Source: Isoetes taiwanensis (lineage: Eukaryota; Streptophyta; Lycopodiopsida; Isoetales; Isoetaceae). Taken from it: DNA of 64,000 nucleotides. The notes under the pieces were generated by a model. That model saw only the letters and a program-made list of their open reading frames with translations. It searched no databases and was not told where the DNA came from. The position numbers and the translations under genes were made by a program. Positions 21,362-34,180 of the stretch are shown here, piece after piece. Location: assembly GCA_021234155.1 (NCBI GenBank), contig JAJEKV010000047.1, positions 6,105,071 through 6,169,070 of the forward strand. Direction: 5' to 3'. Each line of letters begins with the position of its first letter. The stretch's first letter is position 1.

Positions 21362-24300
21362 TCACAGAAGCTCCATCAGATCTGAACCAGCCCAGTTATG
21401 ATGTTTCAGGCCCTTCAATTTTTCAACGGCATCCCTCATCCAAGGTCTCTCAGACACACAGATGCTTGTGCATAAGAGAGCAATTTTTAGCAGAAGCAAC
21501 ATTTCCAGCCTTTCGGAAGCTTGAGAGTTCATCTTAAGAAGCCAAGGATCGATCAATTCTTGCGCATTCGCCCTTCCACTGATTTTGTGCCTAACCCATT
21601 TTGCCATATCCATCCCCTCCGGAAAGGTTGGATCCACAGGAAGCTTGCCAGTAACCAGCTCCATTAATATCACTCCAAAGCTGTAAATATCCGTCTTCTC
21701 ATTTGCCCTCATGGTGTAAGCATATTCTGCACAATCCGTTTTAACGATGTTACATTTTTGTTAAAAACTACATTTGAAGAACCAGATGCGGAACAGACTT
21801 CTTGAGCAAATTCAAGCAGAAAGAGAGAAATAGAACTTTACCTGGAGCAATATAGCCATAGGAGCCTGCGAAAACGGTCTCAGATTGATAACAGCCAGAC
21901 CCATCAATGAATTTAGCCAATCCGAAATCGCCCAAATGGGGATCATTCCTCGAATCCAAAAGAATGTTGTTGGATTTGATATCTCTGTGAATAATTTGAG
22001 GCACGCAATCGTGATGAAGGTAAGAAATACCTTGAGCAATACCCAGAGCAATCCGGTATCTAACATCCCAGTCTAAGGGTTCGCATTTGGGATGATGAAT
22101 GTGATCCCACAGGCTACCGTTGGACATATAATCATAAACCAACAAATTGATCCCCTTGTGAGAACAAAACCCAATTAACTTGACCAAATTTCTATGCCGG
22201 ATCTTTCCCAGAGTGCTCACTTCGCGCACAAAACTTTTATCCTTTGTTGGGTCCTCGCCATTCAGCGCAATTACCTTCTTCACAGCGAGCATTTTTCCTG
22301 AAGGAAGAATACCTTTATAAACTACTCCAAATCCACCTGATCCAATCACATTTTCTTCGCTTAATCCATCTGTGGCCTGCATAACCTGACTAAACGTGAT
22401 CTGTTTGCCTAGAGATATTCTCTCCCGTTTTGAAATTGCCCTAGCAATTCTTCGCCTCTGTTTCTGAATCCACAGACACCAGCCTGCAATCACAAATGCA
22501 ATTAATAACAGTGCTCCCAACACAATGCTGCTCAAAGAGGCAGCCCTTTTCAAGCTTTTTTCTTTTCTGCCAACTGAAATGAGGCTTAATTCCTTTCCAC
22601 CACAGATATTTTGTGAAGCATCTCCACACAGATCTCTGTTTCCAGCAAAACAAGATGGAGGCATTCTTGAGAACAAGGCTGAGGAAGGCAAGGGGCCTCT
22701 GAGATTATTGTTAGATACATTCATCACAGAGAGGCTAATCATGTCTCCCAGTTCTGATGGTACAGGCCCCTCTAATCTGTTGTTTGAAAGGTTAAGAACC
22801 TCAAGCTTGCTTAGTCTCCCCAGTTCTGAAGGTATTCTACCCACAAGTTCGTTGTGGCTCAGATCTAGCCCTGTTTGTAGATTTGCCAAATTGCCCAGTT
22901 CTCTTGGAAGCTCACCACTCAATTTGTTCCCCCATAGCTGGATGTCCAGAAGCATTGTGCATAATCCTATAGATGAAGGTACTGGACCTTCTAACTGATT
23001 GTTTTCAAGCTGTAAAATCTCTAAAAACGTCAAATTTCCAATCTGCTCAGGGATCGGCCCAACTAGAAGATTATTGCTCAGCTTCAGTTTTGAAAGATTC
23101 TTGCACTTCCCAAAAACTGTGCCTGGGATTTCCCCGCTCAGCTCATTACATGACAGGTCTAATTCTCCTACATGCACCAGATTGTCGAATTCCTGCGGTA
23201 TGCCTCCCTCAAGCTTATTTCCAGCCAGAACAATGTGAGAAAGATTGGTGCATCTACCTAATTCTGCTGGAATTTTCCCTGTTAGATTATTGGAGCTGAG
23301 ATCTAGCAGAGAAAGAGATGCTATGGAACCTAATTCAGGTGGAATATTACCACTAAGCATGTTGCTTTCTAACCTCAACCTCCATAGGCCTTTAGATTGC
23401 CCTAAGGTGCTAGGAATTCTGCCAACCAATTGATTGCTGGATAGATCTAGCAGTAGCAATCTTCCCCATTTCCCAAACTCAGGAATAGTACCGCGAAGGC
23501 AATTGTACGACAAATTCACTGCTGTTAGATTCTTGCAATTGGAAATTTGTGAAGGAATTTCACCTGTCAAGCTGTTCTGATATAACAGCAGCATTTGCAA
23601 TTCCTGCAGATCTCCAAATTCTGCTGGAATGCTTCCTATCAAGTTATTGTCTGCCAAATCAAGAACCTGCAACTTGCTACACTTTGCAAGCTCTGAAGGG
23701 ATTGTTCCTGTCAAATTGTTCTGCCTCAGGTGCAAAAAAATGAGTCTTTTTAGGTCCCCAAAAGATGGAGGAATACTGCCTTCCAGATAATTACCAAAAA
23801 GATCAAGCTTAACAAGTTTAGTGCAACTCCCCAACTGAGCAGGGATAACACCCTTCAAATGGTTATTGTAAAGATAAAGATACTCAGCATTGCCAAGCCT
23901 TCCAAATTCTGGAGGAATAGGGCCAGTCAATGTATTCTGAAACAGAGCCAATGTTTTAAGGCTGCTTAGGCGCGATAACTCTGGCGGTATCTCGCCATGC
24001 AGATTGTTGTTGTTAAGAAGCAAATCAGTAAGGAAGGTCAGATTTCCAACAACAGATGGTATTGTTCCATTCAATATGTTGTTAGACAAGTCCAGCTGCA
24101 CCAGACTTTTGCACATAGCAATCTCTTCAGGAATGAAGCCCATCAGCTGATTTCCAGACATGTAAAGATGTTCCAAAGAAGCCAACTTGCCAAGCTCTTT
24201 TGGAATCCCTCCTTCTAGATGATTATTGGCCAAAACTAGGAACTCCAAATTTCCAAGGTTGCCTAACTGAGGAGGAACTATACCTGAGAATTCATTGCCT

Positions 24301-25229
24301 GAAAGATCTAGAGTTTGCAGAAGGATTAACTGGCCTAATTCAGAAGGAATTGGACCTTCCAAATTATTGTTCTGCAAATTTAAGTAAACAAGACTAGTAC
24401 AATTGCCAATGGAAGCCGGAATGGCGCCGGATAAGCTATTGTTATAGGCAGAGAATTGAGACAATAATGGGAGATTTCCAATCTCTAAAGGGATTGAGCC
24501 TTGGAGGCTGTTTTGAGCCAAACCTAAAACTGAAAGGTATTTGCACTTACTGATCTGCCAAGGAATGGAGCCAGAAAAATTGTTGTATTGAAGCATCAGC
24601 ATTTGCAGCTTAGACAGGTTTCCAACCTCTTTAGGAATTGATCCTGAAAGCCTGCATGTAGAAAGTCCAAGTACTACAAGGGAAGAACAGTTACCTAGAG
24701 AACTTGGTATATCCCCTTCAAGCCCATTGGCTCCCGCCCTTAACACCATTAGGTTTTGCAGAAGACCTAGTTCTTCTGGTATTGGTCCTTTTAACTTGTT
24801 CGAATAGATTATCAGCTCTTCGAGAGCTGATAATTTGCCTACAGACTTCGGTATTTCTCCTCCTAATTCATTGTCATTTAGATAGATCATCCTCAGACTA
24901 GAAAGATCTCCAATGGTTTCTGGAATAGGCCCCACGAGAGAATTCTTTGAAAGATCAATGCATTGGAGAGCATCCAGGTTTCCTATTGCAGGAGAGATCG
25001 ATCCTGACAAGCTTTGATCAGAAAGATTTAGAGCTGTAATTCTTTTGCCCGTGCAAGTGATCCCCGTCCAAGAACATGGATCAGTACCAGGCACCCAGGT
25101 GTCTAAGGCACTGCCTGTTGAAGCTTGCAAAGCTTCCTTCAATTCCACCAAGAATTTTTCATCTTGAATAGCCTGGCATTGCAAAATGCAAAATGCAAAC
25201 AGGATCAATACGATTGGTGATCTTGCCAT
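21362..25229 (-). CDS. GSO1/GSO2-like: LRR receptor-like kinase, GSO1/GSO2-type (LRR-XI), intact
   Basis: Two exons, 25229-21842 and 21726-21362, joined by a 115-bp GT-AG intron that splits the Glu codon of the APE motif (exon 1 ends GCTCCAG). Product 1250 aa, the length of Arabidopsis GSO1/GSO2. Domains: signal peptide about 1-20; LRRNT with paired Cys 52/59; about 32 LRRs (about 63-850); closing Cys 860/868; one membrane helix about 899-920; kinase about 957-1235. The kinase has GSGGFGVVYKG (963-973), Lys984, Glu1003, HRDIKSNN (Asp1083, an RD kinase), DFG (1101-1103) and APE (1128-1130), all intact. GSO receptors sit in the plasma membrane and bind sulfated peptides (CIF/TWS1) to control Casparian strip and embryo cuticle integrity. 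Ligand and role here are inferred from the family. The start is the first Met, directly before the signal peptide. No defect is seen. Confidence 0.95.
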
Positions 25230-25539
25230 CTTGTCAATTTTTCGGCATTACCAATTTGACCACAAGGGTCCCCTTCTTCTGATACAAATCTTTCTTGAAT
25301 CTGCTAATGGCAACGGATCTAGAGCCATATAATCCAAAGACCCTGCCCGCCAAGAACGGTTTTCAAAGACAAAACGATAGATCCCATAAAAAGGATTCAT
25401 TAAGAGAAATACCCAGATTGAAGGGAGTAAAATATTTATGTCAGAATAGTAGCTACGGCAGAGGTCAACAAATACAGTCCAATTTAGGAAGCTCGGCTCA
25501 CCAACAAACCTAACTAAGCATGGCAGCAGCGCCATTTCC

Positions 25540-25547
25540 TATTTATA
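25540..25547 (-). promoter_or_regulatory. Candidate TATA box of the receptor kinase gene
   Basis: The minus strand reads TATAAATA at 25547-25540, in TTTTATAAATAGG context, about 310 bp upstream of the start codon. A transcription start about 30 bp downstream would give a 5' UTR near 280 nt, reasonable for this class. Not otherwise tested. Confidence 0.45.
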
Positions 25548-28500
25548 AAACCTGCTCTGTCTAACTCGTCAGATTAAACAGAACCCAACAAGTTCTGTGT
25601 ATTCCCCAAGAAACTACGTGCTTGTGGCGAAAAATACCTACCTATGGGCGAGGGATTTTTTAGGGCTAAATTATTGCACCAGTCTGATAATGAATCGACT
25701 TCGATCAGGTGTGTGGATCAATCAATCCAATCCGGCAAAGGGGCATCATGCAGTACTAAAAATTAAGCATTCACGAGCTATGCCTGCTTCAATCCCCATC
25801 ATGAATTTGCAAAACCATGGCAGAAAAGAAGGCACAGAGGGCGAAATGAGGGCTCTGTTCCGGCGTGGAAATTTTAGACCTGAATAATGGCAGCGTGCTT
25901 GAATTGTAGACAAGATCAAAGGGTCTGAATGTGCTTTTGGGTTCAGAAGGAAAAGGAAAAAAAAAATTGTAGCAGGGCGACAGAGGTCCAATCCAGCTTT
26001 TGATCCAGAGAAAAAAAAAGGATGCAGAGGTCTGGCAGCCGATCTAGCAGGCTGGAATGAGGGGGGATTGCCGGAGGTTGGGCATGGGCTATGATAAAAA
26101 GAGATCGCCATGATTTTGGATTAGGGTACAAGCTTGCAGAATGTTGGCGATGGCGAAAGAAAGGGCCTCGGAAGAATTATGACGCCGTCCCACGCCTGGG
26201 CCCAAATTTTTCTTGAAATGTGGCCCATTCCATAATGTCGTCCAGTGGCCCTGACACGCCAGAATGTCCAGTTCCATTCTTTTCTGCACCAACACCACAT
26301 AGGCCATGGAAAGTACCAGCGCCTTATGGGCCACTCACATGGAGTTTTTTTCCATCACTGCTGACAATGCAGCTTAACAACAGGAGCCCAGCTTATCAGC
26401 AAACGCCCCGCATCGCGCCCTGGACATTGCGTCACCTAAAAATCTAAAACAGCCTGTAAAAAGCTTTGTTCAATGCTGAATCAGCTAGAAATCAGCCACA
26501 ACTGGGATTATCCTCCATGTGATCGCTACATTACTTGTTATCCACTATAGTGTTTAAACCACGGGTATATCCGTGGTATATCTCGTTGGTCTTTCTCATG
26601 TTAAAGCCATGTCATAAAAGAATACGTGTTTTGTGGACTTACCAGATTTTTCACTGGTTTATCACGACAATGGATCGTAAATAAGGCGTTCCTGGAAAGT
26701 ACCTTGGATGTAGTGATTCTAATGGTTTGCAAGATATAGCACATGGTATCACAACCCGTAAGGTTCCAACAAACAGTAGGACCAACTTGCATGGCAAAAT
26801 TGTGCAGTCACATACGAAGGCTGGCCATATGCGATTAAAAATTAGGGGCTTCCACCTCTGCAGCCTTCCTAATTGGCAAAGGAGAAGATGACCTCTCACT
26901 GTCAGGTCCTTTCTGGAAAATTATGGAGGTCGACGGAGGGACATTTGTTGAATTGTCTCCTAGATATGGAGGCCTCCACCTCCGACTTCTAATCGAATAT
27001 TGCCATGTGGCCTGGCTTATGATTTTCACCATTCTTGGGTTTAGTTCATTTAGAATCACTTCAATTCATTTTTGCTTCGTTCTCGCCTATTCTTATGAGG
27101 CATCCCATTCTGCTTTACCTCACAGAAGAGCGAATGAAAAAAAAAAAAAGAAAATGCTTTAGATCACTTTAAGAGTTGTAAGATGTTCGTTGAATACCTC
27201 CACGGGAATCCCACATCTAGAGTAGGAATATCTTAATACTAGAGTTGTCCTTGAGGAACCCGAATGGGTCCATTCATATCTATTGTTTAAATTTAGTTTT
27301 TCCGATCTAGAGGAAAACTTTTTGGATTTTTTTTAAGTTGGTTTCCCTAGGTTTTAAGGGTTTTAGCCATCGGAAAATATTCCCGATTACAAAAATTGGA
27401 TAAGTTTTTTAGCACGATTTTGAGTCAAGGATTTTTGGATATGGAGGCCGAATTAGGGATGACGAAGGTTTAAGCGGCATGACAGACGTGTGGAGCACAC
27501 AAAATAGTAATTTCTCTGCAATTCTATCTTCAAGCTTCTGCAGTTTTTCTTGCAGCGAATGGAGCTTTGGTGGCTTTGGCACAATCATTCGTCAGCCAGC
27601 TGGAGCTTTGGGTTTGCCAGATGCATGTACGAAACATTTGTTGAAGCAGATAAGGTGTATTATTGTGGTAAATCCATCTACTTGAGCCATGTTACTGAGG
27701 TTCTAAGCTTCTTATTCGCAGTACCTACTATGATGTATTTTCTTTCTAAAGTATCAGTGCGAAAACTGATGAATCTATTATTTCTTCTCATGTTCCAGGT
27801 TTTCTTCTCATCACCATACGGTCTGGCATGATATTGAAGGTATTGCAGGCTTTTGGAGCTTCAATTTTTGTTTTCTTAAATTAATCTTCATGGCTTGTGC
27901 ATTGGAGGTTGCTGCATCAAGATCGTTGCATCATCTTAATGCTTTGGAAATATCATTTGCATCGCTGTTGATATACGTGGATGCATGCCACAGATCTGGC
28001 CAAATAGATGGGGTTCCATTCGTTTCCTCTAATTTATAACAAATGCTGGAACACTTTGCAGAGTCCTGACTTTATTGGGCAGGCTCTTTAACTATTTACA
28101 AGCTTTTACGTGTGGTTGTTTCATGCTTCCATTTCTCTGAGCAAAAACTCGCAATGCTTTTTGAAGGTATGGATTGTTTTTCCTTTTTGTTTGATAGTTC
28201 ATATATGTCCCTTCATCTTCTGTTTATCATTCCTTGCATCTGATCTATACGCTTGCTCATGTTTCTTTTCTTTTCCCTTTGTAGTTAGATTGCATTTGTA
28301 AGAGATAAATCATTTGGCTATTCACATGGAATCTATTTTTCTTGATAGGCATTCTGTCTAACCGTTATCCTACTACCTTTATTGGAAATTTTGTGGTTTA
28401 TTATCCTATAATTCTGTGAAAGCAATTTCCCTATTGAATTAGAGCATGACATGGACGCTACCGTTGATAATTGCTTTGATAGCTATGGTTGCATCTTTTT

Positions 28501-29058
28501 TAAGCGGCAAATGGCCATCCTATAAAAGGTTATGTCAACGACCCCCCTAAATAAGCCTTATCTGTTGTGCTTCTGCACTGCGTTTGGTTCTGCCATGTGT
28601 CAAATTTACTCATGTTCATGAGTTTCCCTTTTCTCTTAAGCTTTTGCACTGCATAAAAATCCTCGGTCTTGCCATGGAAAACTTCTGCCTGGTAGATGTT
28701 GTACCTTGAGAAATGAGTACATAACCATCTAAGGAGCTGAGGACTAGACCATGAATGCACTAAAAAAACATGTTATGAGAATTGCATTTTTTGTTCTATA
28801 TAAAAAGTATGCCAGGCGGCATGTACTGTATTTGATTGGCCCTGGACTTATTTTGCCGATAATACCATTACGCCAGAATCTTTAAATTTTTTTTTTGCAT
28901 ACCACAGTATGAAGGCAGACAACCTTGCCCTTTGATGAATGCCTGGATTTATTGGTATGGATTTTACCTCAGTAACATTCTCTTTTGCATGCAGAGCAAA
29001 CATGCATAGAGGGTGTCCATGTATTGGTCCACTACATGTTAGGATCAAACGGGCAATG

Positions 29059-29153
29059 TGGTCTAGGTTAGGTAATGTACCAAGACTGCTAAATATGAGT
29101 TGATATTTGATGAATGTCTAGGTTAGGTAATGTACCAAGACTGCTAAATATGA
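29059..29153. repeat. Short tandem duplication
   Basis: GTCTAGGTTAGGTAATGTAC followed by CAAGACTGCTAAATATGA occurs twice in succession. Confidence 0.9.
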
Positions 29154-29410
29154 CATGATATTCCTCCTGCTATGGCTAGCATACCTTATCTGACATAAAG
29201 GCTGAACACTAGAAGAAAGCCAAGAGCGGGCGAAGGCTAGGAGGCCATCAAAAAAGTTTATCTAGGGGTAAGCTTGATAGATGTGACAATGGGAAGCTTT
29301 TTTCCTCATGCCTCAAATAAGATTTTAAAGGGGGTTTTCCAAAGGTTTTCTGGCTGATCCATTATCTCATGTTATAACCGTGATCAATCAGTTACAACGA
29401 TATGGATCTA

Positions 29411-29526
29411 AGGCATTTTGATGATGCAAAGCTATTTGACCAACATAATTTATTGTGATCACATTTTCCAGCATTTTGATGATGCAAAGCTATTTGACCA
29501 ATATAATTTATTATGATCACATTTTC
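29411..29526. repeat. 58-bp tandem duplication
   Basis: GCATTTTGATGATGCAAAGC with its following 38 bp (through TGATCACATTTTC) occurs twice head to tail with a few substitutions. Confidence 0.9.
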
Positions 29527-31599
29527 ATGTGCCACAGGAATAATGCAAATTTGGGAACGATTCATACCAAATCGTACTTTTGATAATCCAGCAACAGTTC
29601 TTGGTCTCGCAAACAAAGCAATCATGACATATTTATACATTATGGTATGATATAAGAATGAATAATGTACTTTTTTTGTACATACATTTGCAGCTTTTGA
29701 CATGTTTGCTGCTGAGGCACGCCTTCTTGCTGATGAATATGCAACAATGCATCATAACTCCATCTTGCAGACCATGCTTGATTTATTTATGTGCTCATAA
29801 CTAACATGGTGCAGCAGTATATATTGAGTTTGAGGAAGGAGTTGTATTAAATCGGCTAGAAGCAGGGGACACGGTGCCATATTGTGTGTTCATTAAACAG
29901 GGAAGGGGTTGTACATTAGATCGGTAACAAGCAGGGGACAGGTGCCACCATTGCTGGAAGAAGAATGTTACACATGTAAACAGAAGATGCAACACGACCA
30001 TTTCTCTGCACAATATTCAACGAGCCTCTGCCACAATTTAAAATGCAATGTATGCATAGTATTAGATTGATTAATTACCTTGCGGATGCATTCTCCAGCT
30101 CTACATGTTATAGGTTAGTTATCAGTTAGATGAGCTGCTATTCAACTTCTAATGGAATTTGTACAAATAAAGAGATCAGCCATATTGTACTTTCATTTTT
30201 GCCCTTTGCAATTCTTGCAAGTAATTAGGTTTTAATTTTTCTACAAAGATGATACCTTCTCATTAGTTTTATGTTGCTATGCCACTAGCATTTGAACTTA
30301 GTTCAAGCAGATAGACAGTGGATGGACACTTCAATTAATGAAATCAGGTCCAGTAGCAAAACTAAGCACCTCCTTCATAAACGAAATCACAAATTTGTCA
30401 TGGGTTTTCTTAATTTCCATTTGTTCATGACTAGAATTTGGATGGCTTGACTCGGATTTGGATGGATAAAACCATTTGAGCAAAATCATCTGAATAATAT
30501 CTTAGTTCGATGTTTTGCTGGTTAATCTAAAAATAAATATTATATTCTAGCGTAAGAGCTCTAGATAAGATATGCTGATGGCAAAATCCTTTGAGTAAAG
30601 TTGTTGCTTAATGCATCAAACTTGTGTTATTGTTGATGTTAAAGTTGCAATGCTTTTTGAATAGAATTGTTCCTTGACCCATCACAATTGAATTACTATT
30701 CCACTTCTATTTAGGTGTTTCCTTTAACCATACATGCCTTCTCTTTTATTTCTTGAACCTTTATAAAATGGTCTGCAATTTCTCTTTCATTTCATGAATC
30801 TTTTATGACTATCGCAAAATATAGGTTCAAGGGTTTTGAAGGTGCACAACTAGCATGAAATATCTTTATGACTCATAACACTACAACCCATTTCTTGCTC
30901 TACCCTTAATTCATACATGTTTGATATTCATAGCAATGCAACCAATGCCTATATGAGACAAACCTCATGGGGGGGATAGATTAACAAATTCGTACATACT
31001 TGCAAACCGTTTGGAGCAACTCCTCTTACACAAATTTTTTGGTAATACAAATTCAGAAGCAATTGTAATGTTAATACATTGAGAACATCAAAGCATAGGC
31101 TTTGATGCTTAGACATAAAACACAAGCATAGGCTTTGATGCCTAGACATAAAACACAAAAGTTTTTGTCTACAAATTGATTATGTTTCTTCAGTCCCAAG
31201 CTAAAACCCAAATGCTGTGATAAAATTGCAACATGACATTACTTGCAAAGCTCCATGTTTACTTATGTTGAACAAAACCTCATACATAATCCATTGTGGC
31301 TAACACAATCTTAACTGACCAAGGTCAACCACACCTTAGGACTTCACTTTATGCTTACTTCTATGCCCCTCAGTGAATGCCATACCAATGCATGTTTCAC
31401 ATTGCTATATATAATATTGATTATTTACCATGACCTAGAAGGATGGGAGGGCAAGTAACTAGCTACACAAATTGGACAATTCAAAGTTTCATTCACTCAA
31501 GTTAGCTACACTAATTATACATACAATTCAAAGTTCTATTTATTCAAGGTAAATTAATGCAAGTCTTTATCGAATACTATAACCTCATCTCCATTCCCT

Positions 31600-31615
31600 C
31601 CCCCCCCCCCCCCCC

Positions 31616-31644
<29 letters not shown>
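31600..31644. repeat. Homopolymer pair: 16 C then 29 A
   Basis: Sixteen C (31600-31615) run directly into twenty-nine A (31616-31644). It may be a degenerate tail or an assembly-sensitive site, and the exact lengths should not be trusted. It lies just upstream of a Helitron 3' end. Confidence 0.9.
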
Positions 31645-31646
<2 letters not shown>

Positions 31647-31699
31647 TCTTTTCCTTAGCTTCCTGTCAAATTATAGATATTGTATCTACAATACAAATG

Positions 31700-31734
31700 T
31701 ATTTATGCCCAGCAACGCCGGGCAACGTTACTAG
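31700..31734 (+). mobile_element. Helitron 3' terminus, second family member
   Basis: ATGCCCAGC-AAC-GCCGGGC (stem 31707-31713 with 31717-31723, one mismatch), 7 nt, then CTAG at 31731-31734 and host T. It is closely similar to the terminus at 20515-20549. The element body would lie upstream, but its 5' TC end was not located. Confidence 0.72.
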
Positions 31735-32362
31735 TACTTTTTTAGAATTCAATTATAGCTCCAAAACTTAAGAATAAAATCTTGAGAAAGAAAGATATAT
31801 TAGAAGCATAATTTCTCAAGAATGAGAAAGTATCATCTGCATTGCATAATACTAAGGGAAGAGTTTGAACTAGGCATATTCAACCCAACGATATGACCTT
31901 GATTTTGATAATGAACAACAGCCCTTGTGAGCATTTCAGACACAATAAAGAATAAATAAGATGCCAAAGGACATCATAAAAGCAGCAAACTTAACCCTTT
32001 GATTCATATCAAGGATCAATTGGATCAATTTAGGATGAAACCAAGTTTAAGCATAACATAGTAAATGAGGTTCCATTAAATGGTAACTTTTAATATTGAG
32101 TTTGAGCAGCACACAGCTCTCATTGAAAATTTTATTTCAATGTAATCCCTCCATGGCAGAAATGTAGTTATCAAGAATAAATCTATTAGAGAAAGGAAAG
32201 CAAATTGATCCTAAGAGCAATAATTTTGCACAAACCTTGTAAGTGGAATTGGTTACAGAAATAGGTCTTCAATAAGAGAAATGAGCTTGTTTATCCACTT
32301 TAGGAACAAGTGAAATAAATCCACTAGAGTTTGAAGGATGCAGGTAATTTGGACCTTAGCTT
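31735..32362. other. Intergenic, nothing recognised
   Basis: AT-rich DNA without domains or repeats that I can identify. Confidence 0.4.
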
Positions 32363-32998
32363 TTGAATGGTCCAGAATTGGCTCGCTTGTTTCTTGATAA
32401 GGAGGCTTTTCCTAGCTTTCATCGAGGCCCTCGTGCATCTTACGCATCTATTCAATCTTCTCCTTCTTCTCAGGTTCAAGTTCTCATTGCTATTTCTTCA
32501 TCTATCACGATCTACCTTTGCCGATTGTTTTGCATTCCTCGATTATAGAAGATGCTCTACCTCCAGCTTCAGTGGTGTCGCCCTCAGCGCCATCAGACGC
32601 ACGTATCGTTCCTTCTGTTCTTCAAGTTGATGCTTCTTCTCGTGCTTCTGAGGTTATTATGGTTGATGGTCCTAATATTCAGTGCTCCAAAGAGTCATGG
32701 CAATAGGTCAATTGAAAGAAGGCAACAAGGAAGAAGTCTATTATGTCATCTCATGAGGCTATCTCGCATCATACTACCCAGTGGTATGATAATATTATAT
32801 CTATTGATGATCATCTGGATATCGTAGAACGTGGTGATTGTGATACTGTGTATATACTGTGTATACTGTGGTTGTATACTGTGTATAGGTGGTTTTGCTT
32901 GGTGGATTACTTCATCCTCTAGGTTTTGAGTTCCATATCACAGTCCTTCTATATTGTATCTTGATTTTTCTTGATAATAGATTATCGTTCTTCAAAAA
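32363..32998 (+). mobile_element. Possible LINE ORF1 remnant with A-rich tail
   Basis: Codon-like frames give a Ser/Pro-rich stretch (SSPSSQVQVL) and then DGPNIQCSKESWQ followed, after a stop, by KKATRKKS, reminiscent of the C-terminal part of plant L1 ORF1 proteins. The segment ends with a UTR-like stretch and an A run near 32994. A GTATACT-type simple repeat lies at about 32845-32886. Frames are broken. The assignment is weak. Confidence 0.35.
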
Positions 32999-33473
32999 AA
33001 AGAGATAATTTGAGGACTAAAATCCATTAGTGCAATAGCATCATCTCTTACGACTGTCATTTAGAATAATAGATTCTAACAGACGTTCAAAACCTTCAGC
33101 CTTTTTAGCTTCAACATTAGAAGCTATATGAGAATTATTGGCAGTAAAGATATCGTTGGATTGGTGAGAGAAATCCCAGAGTCATTGGTTACATTAATGA
33201 TTGAGTTTTTAAGCATATGAGTTTCACTCTATAAAAAAAAAATAAGCTATGAGAGTCCATATATTGGTACTTAATTTTACAATGAATAGCAGCCCCTTTG
33301 GCTTCAATTTCATCTATCTTGATCTGCCTTTCCTAATTATCCTCCAACACATTAAGAGAATGATGTAAAGGATTCTCCCGCAAAGATATTCACACTTCTC
33401 TCATTTGATGAAGCATATTATTTTTCTCAGCAACTTTGGACCAAGTTTTAATCCATGCTTTTGAGGCCTTAAG

Positions 33474-33620
33474 GAATAGAATAGAATAGAATAGTTTTTT
33501 TAACGTCCACGGAGACCAATAGGTCATGGGACCCATACAATGGGCTAGTACAATCATTACTACTAGGATTAAAAAACCCCTGCCTCGAAAGGTTGGAATG
33601 AATATTCTTCATGGAATAAT
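33474..33620 (-). mobile_element. 3' end of a LINE of the 18.6-19.7 kb family, with (CTATT)n tail
   Basis: Minus-strand sequence from 33591 to 33500 parallels 19600-19690: a GGGGTTTTTTAATCC block, GTATGGGTCCCATGACC, then ATTGGTCTCCGTGGACG and TAAAA. The tail here is CTATT repeats (33474-33494) rather than CCTT. Only about 120 bp of the LINE 3' end is present, a typical severe 5' truncation. Confidence 0.72.
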
Positions 33621-34105
33621 AGTTCCCAACACTTGGAAGAGAAGAGTAGAAGGGACTAAATTGCTTACATAAATATTCAAATCAAAGCAGACTAACATTG
33701 AATATATATGAAATATTACCAAATCTAGGAGTGTTGACTTGGTCATTTATAATAAGGAATTGAGATCGATGGTTAGAGATAGAGATTGATTCATCACTTG
33801 AAATATGACAATTATCCCAAAAATTATTCTCAGATGTGTTAAGGTAGAATCTAGAGAACAATAAACTCGCGAGTCACCTTTTTATTAGACATGTGTATTT
33901 GGCTGCAGAGGAAGGCACTAGAAATTATTCTAGATTACTTTCTCTTGTCTAGTCATATTAATTTTATTGCCTAATTTAAAATTCCAACTAGGAGTGTTAA
34001 AATCTCTAACAATAATCCAATCAATGACAGGTTAACTTTTAATCCAAGCATTAATTCCATCCATAGAACTTCTATCTTTAGGATTGGTAAAAGCATAGAT
34101 GTTTA
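33621..34105. other. Intergenic, nothing recognised
   Basis: AT-rich, no domains or repeats recognised. Confidence 0.4.
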
Positions 34106-34180
34106 GAAGAAGAAGAAGAAGAAGAAGAAGAAGAAGAAGAAGAAGAAGAAGAAGAAGAAGAAGAAGAAGAAGAAGAAGAA
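34106..34180. repeat. (GAA)n microsatellite, 25 units
   Basis: A perfect GAA tract followed by TATTCTCTTTTGATCTTC, the same right-hand flank (GAATATTCTCTTT) seen after the GAA tracts at 37022, 51258, 54496 and 57332. Charged homopolymer frames here are not genes. Confidence 0.95.

Larger units (their letters stand above)
25560..31598. other. Long intergenic region, no gene recognised
   Basis: AT-rich DNA upstream of the receptor kinase. It holds two small tandem duplications near 29.1 and 29.4 kb (listed separately) and a CCACGG-GTATAT-CCGTGG inverted repeat near 26557-26574. A stretch at 27550-27620 (SFGGFGTIIRQPAGALG) faintly recalls a LINE RNase H but is too short to call. Confidence 0.4.

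Noticed and set aside
22441-25513. Many plus-strand frames opposite the receptor kinase
   Set aside because: Antisense shadows of LRR codons. The minus-strand frame is open for 1129 codons with clear domains.
26557-26574. CCACGG-GTATAT-CCGTGG palindrome as a Helitron end
   Set aside because: No CTRR motif follows at the right distance, and the stem is only 6-7 bp.
27479-27831. Possible LINE RNase H fragment (SFGGFGTIIRQPAGALG)
   Set aside because: Only about 20 residues are suggestive, with no catalytic residues and no other LINE sequence nearby.
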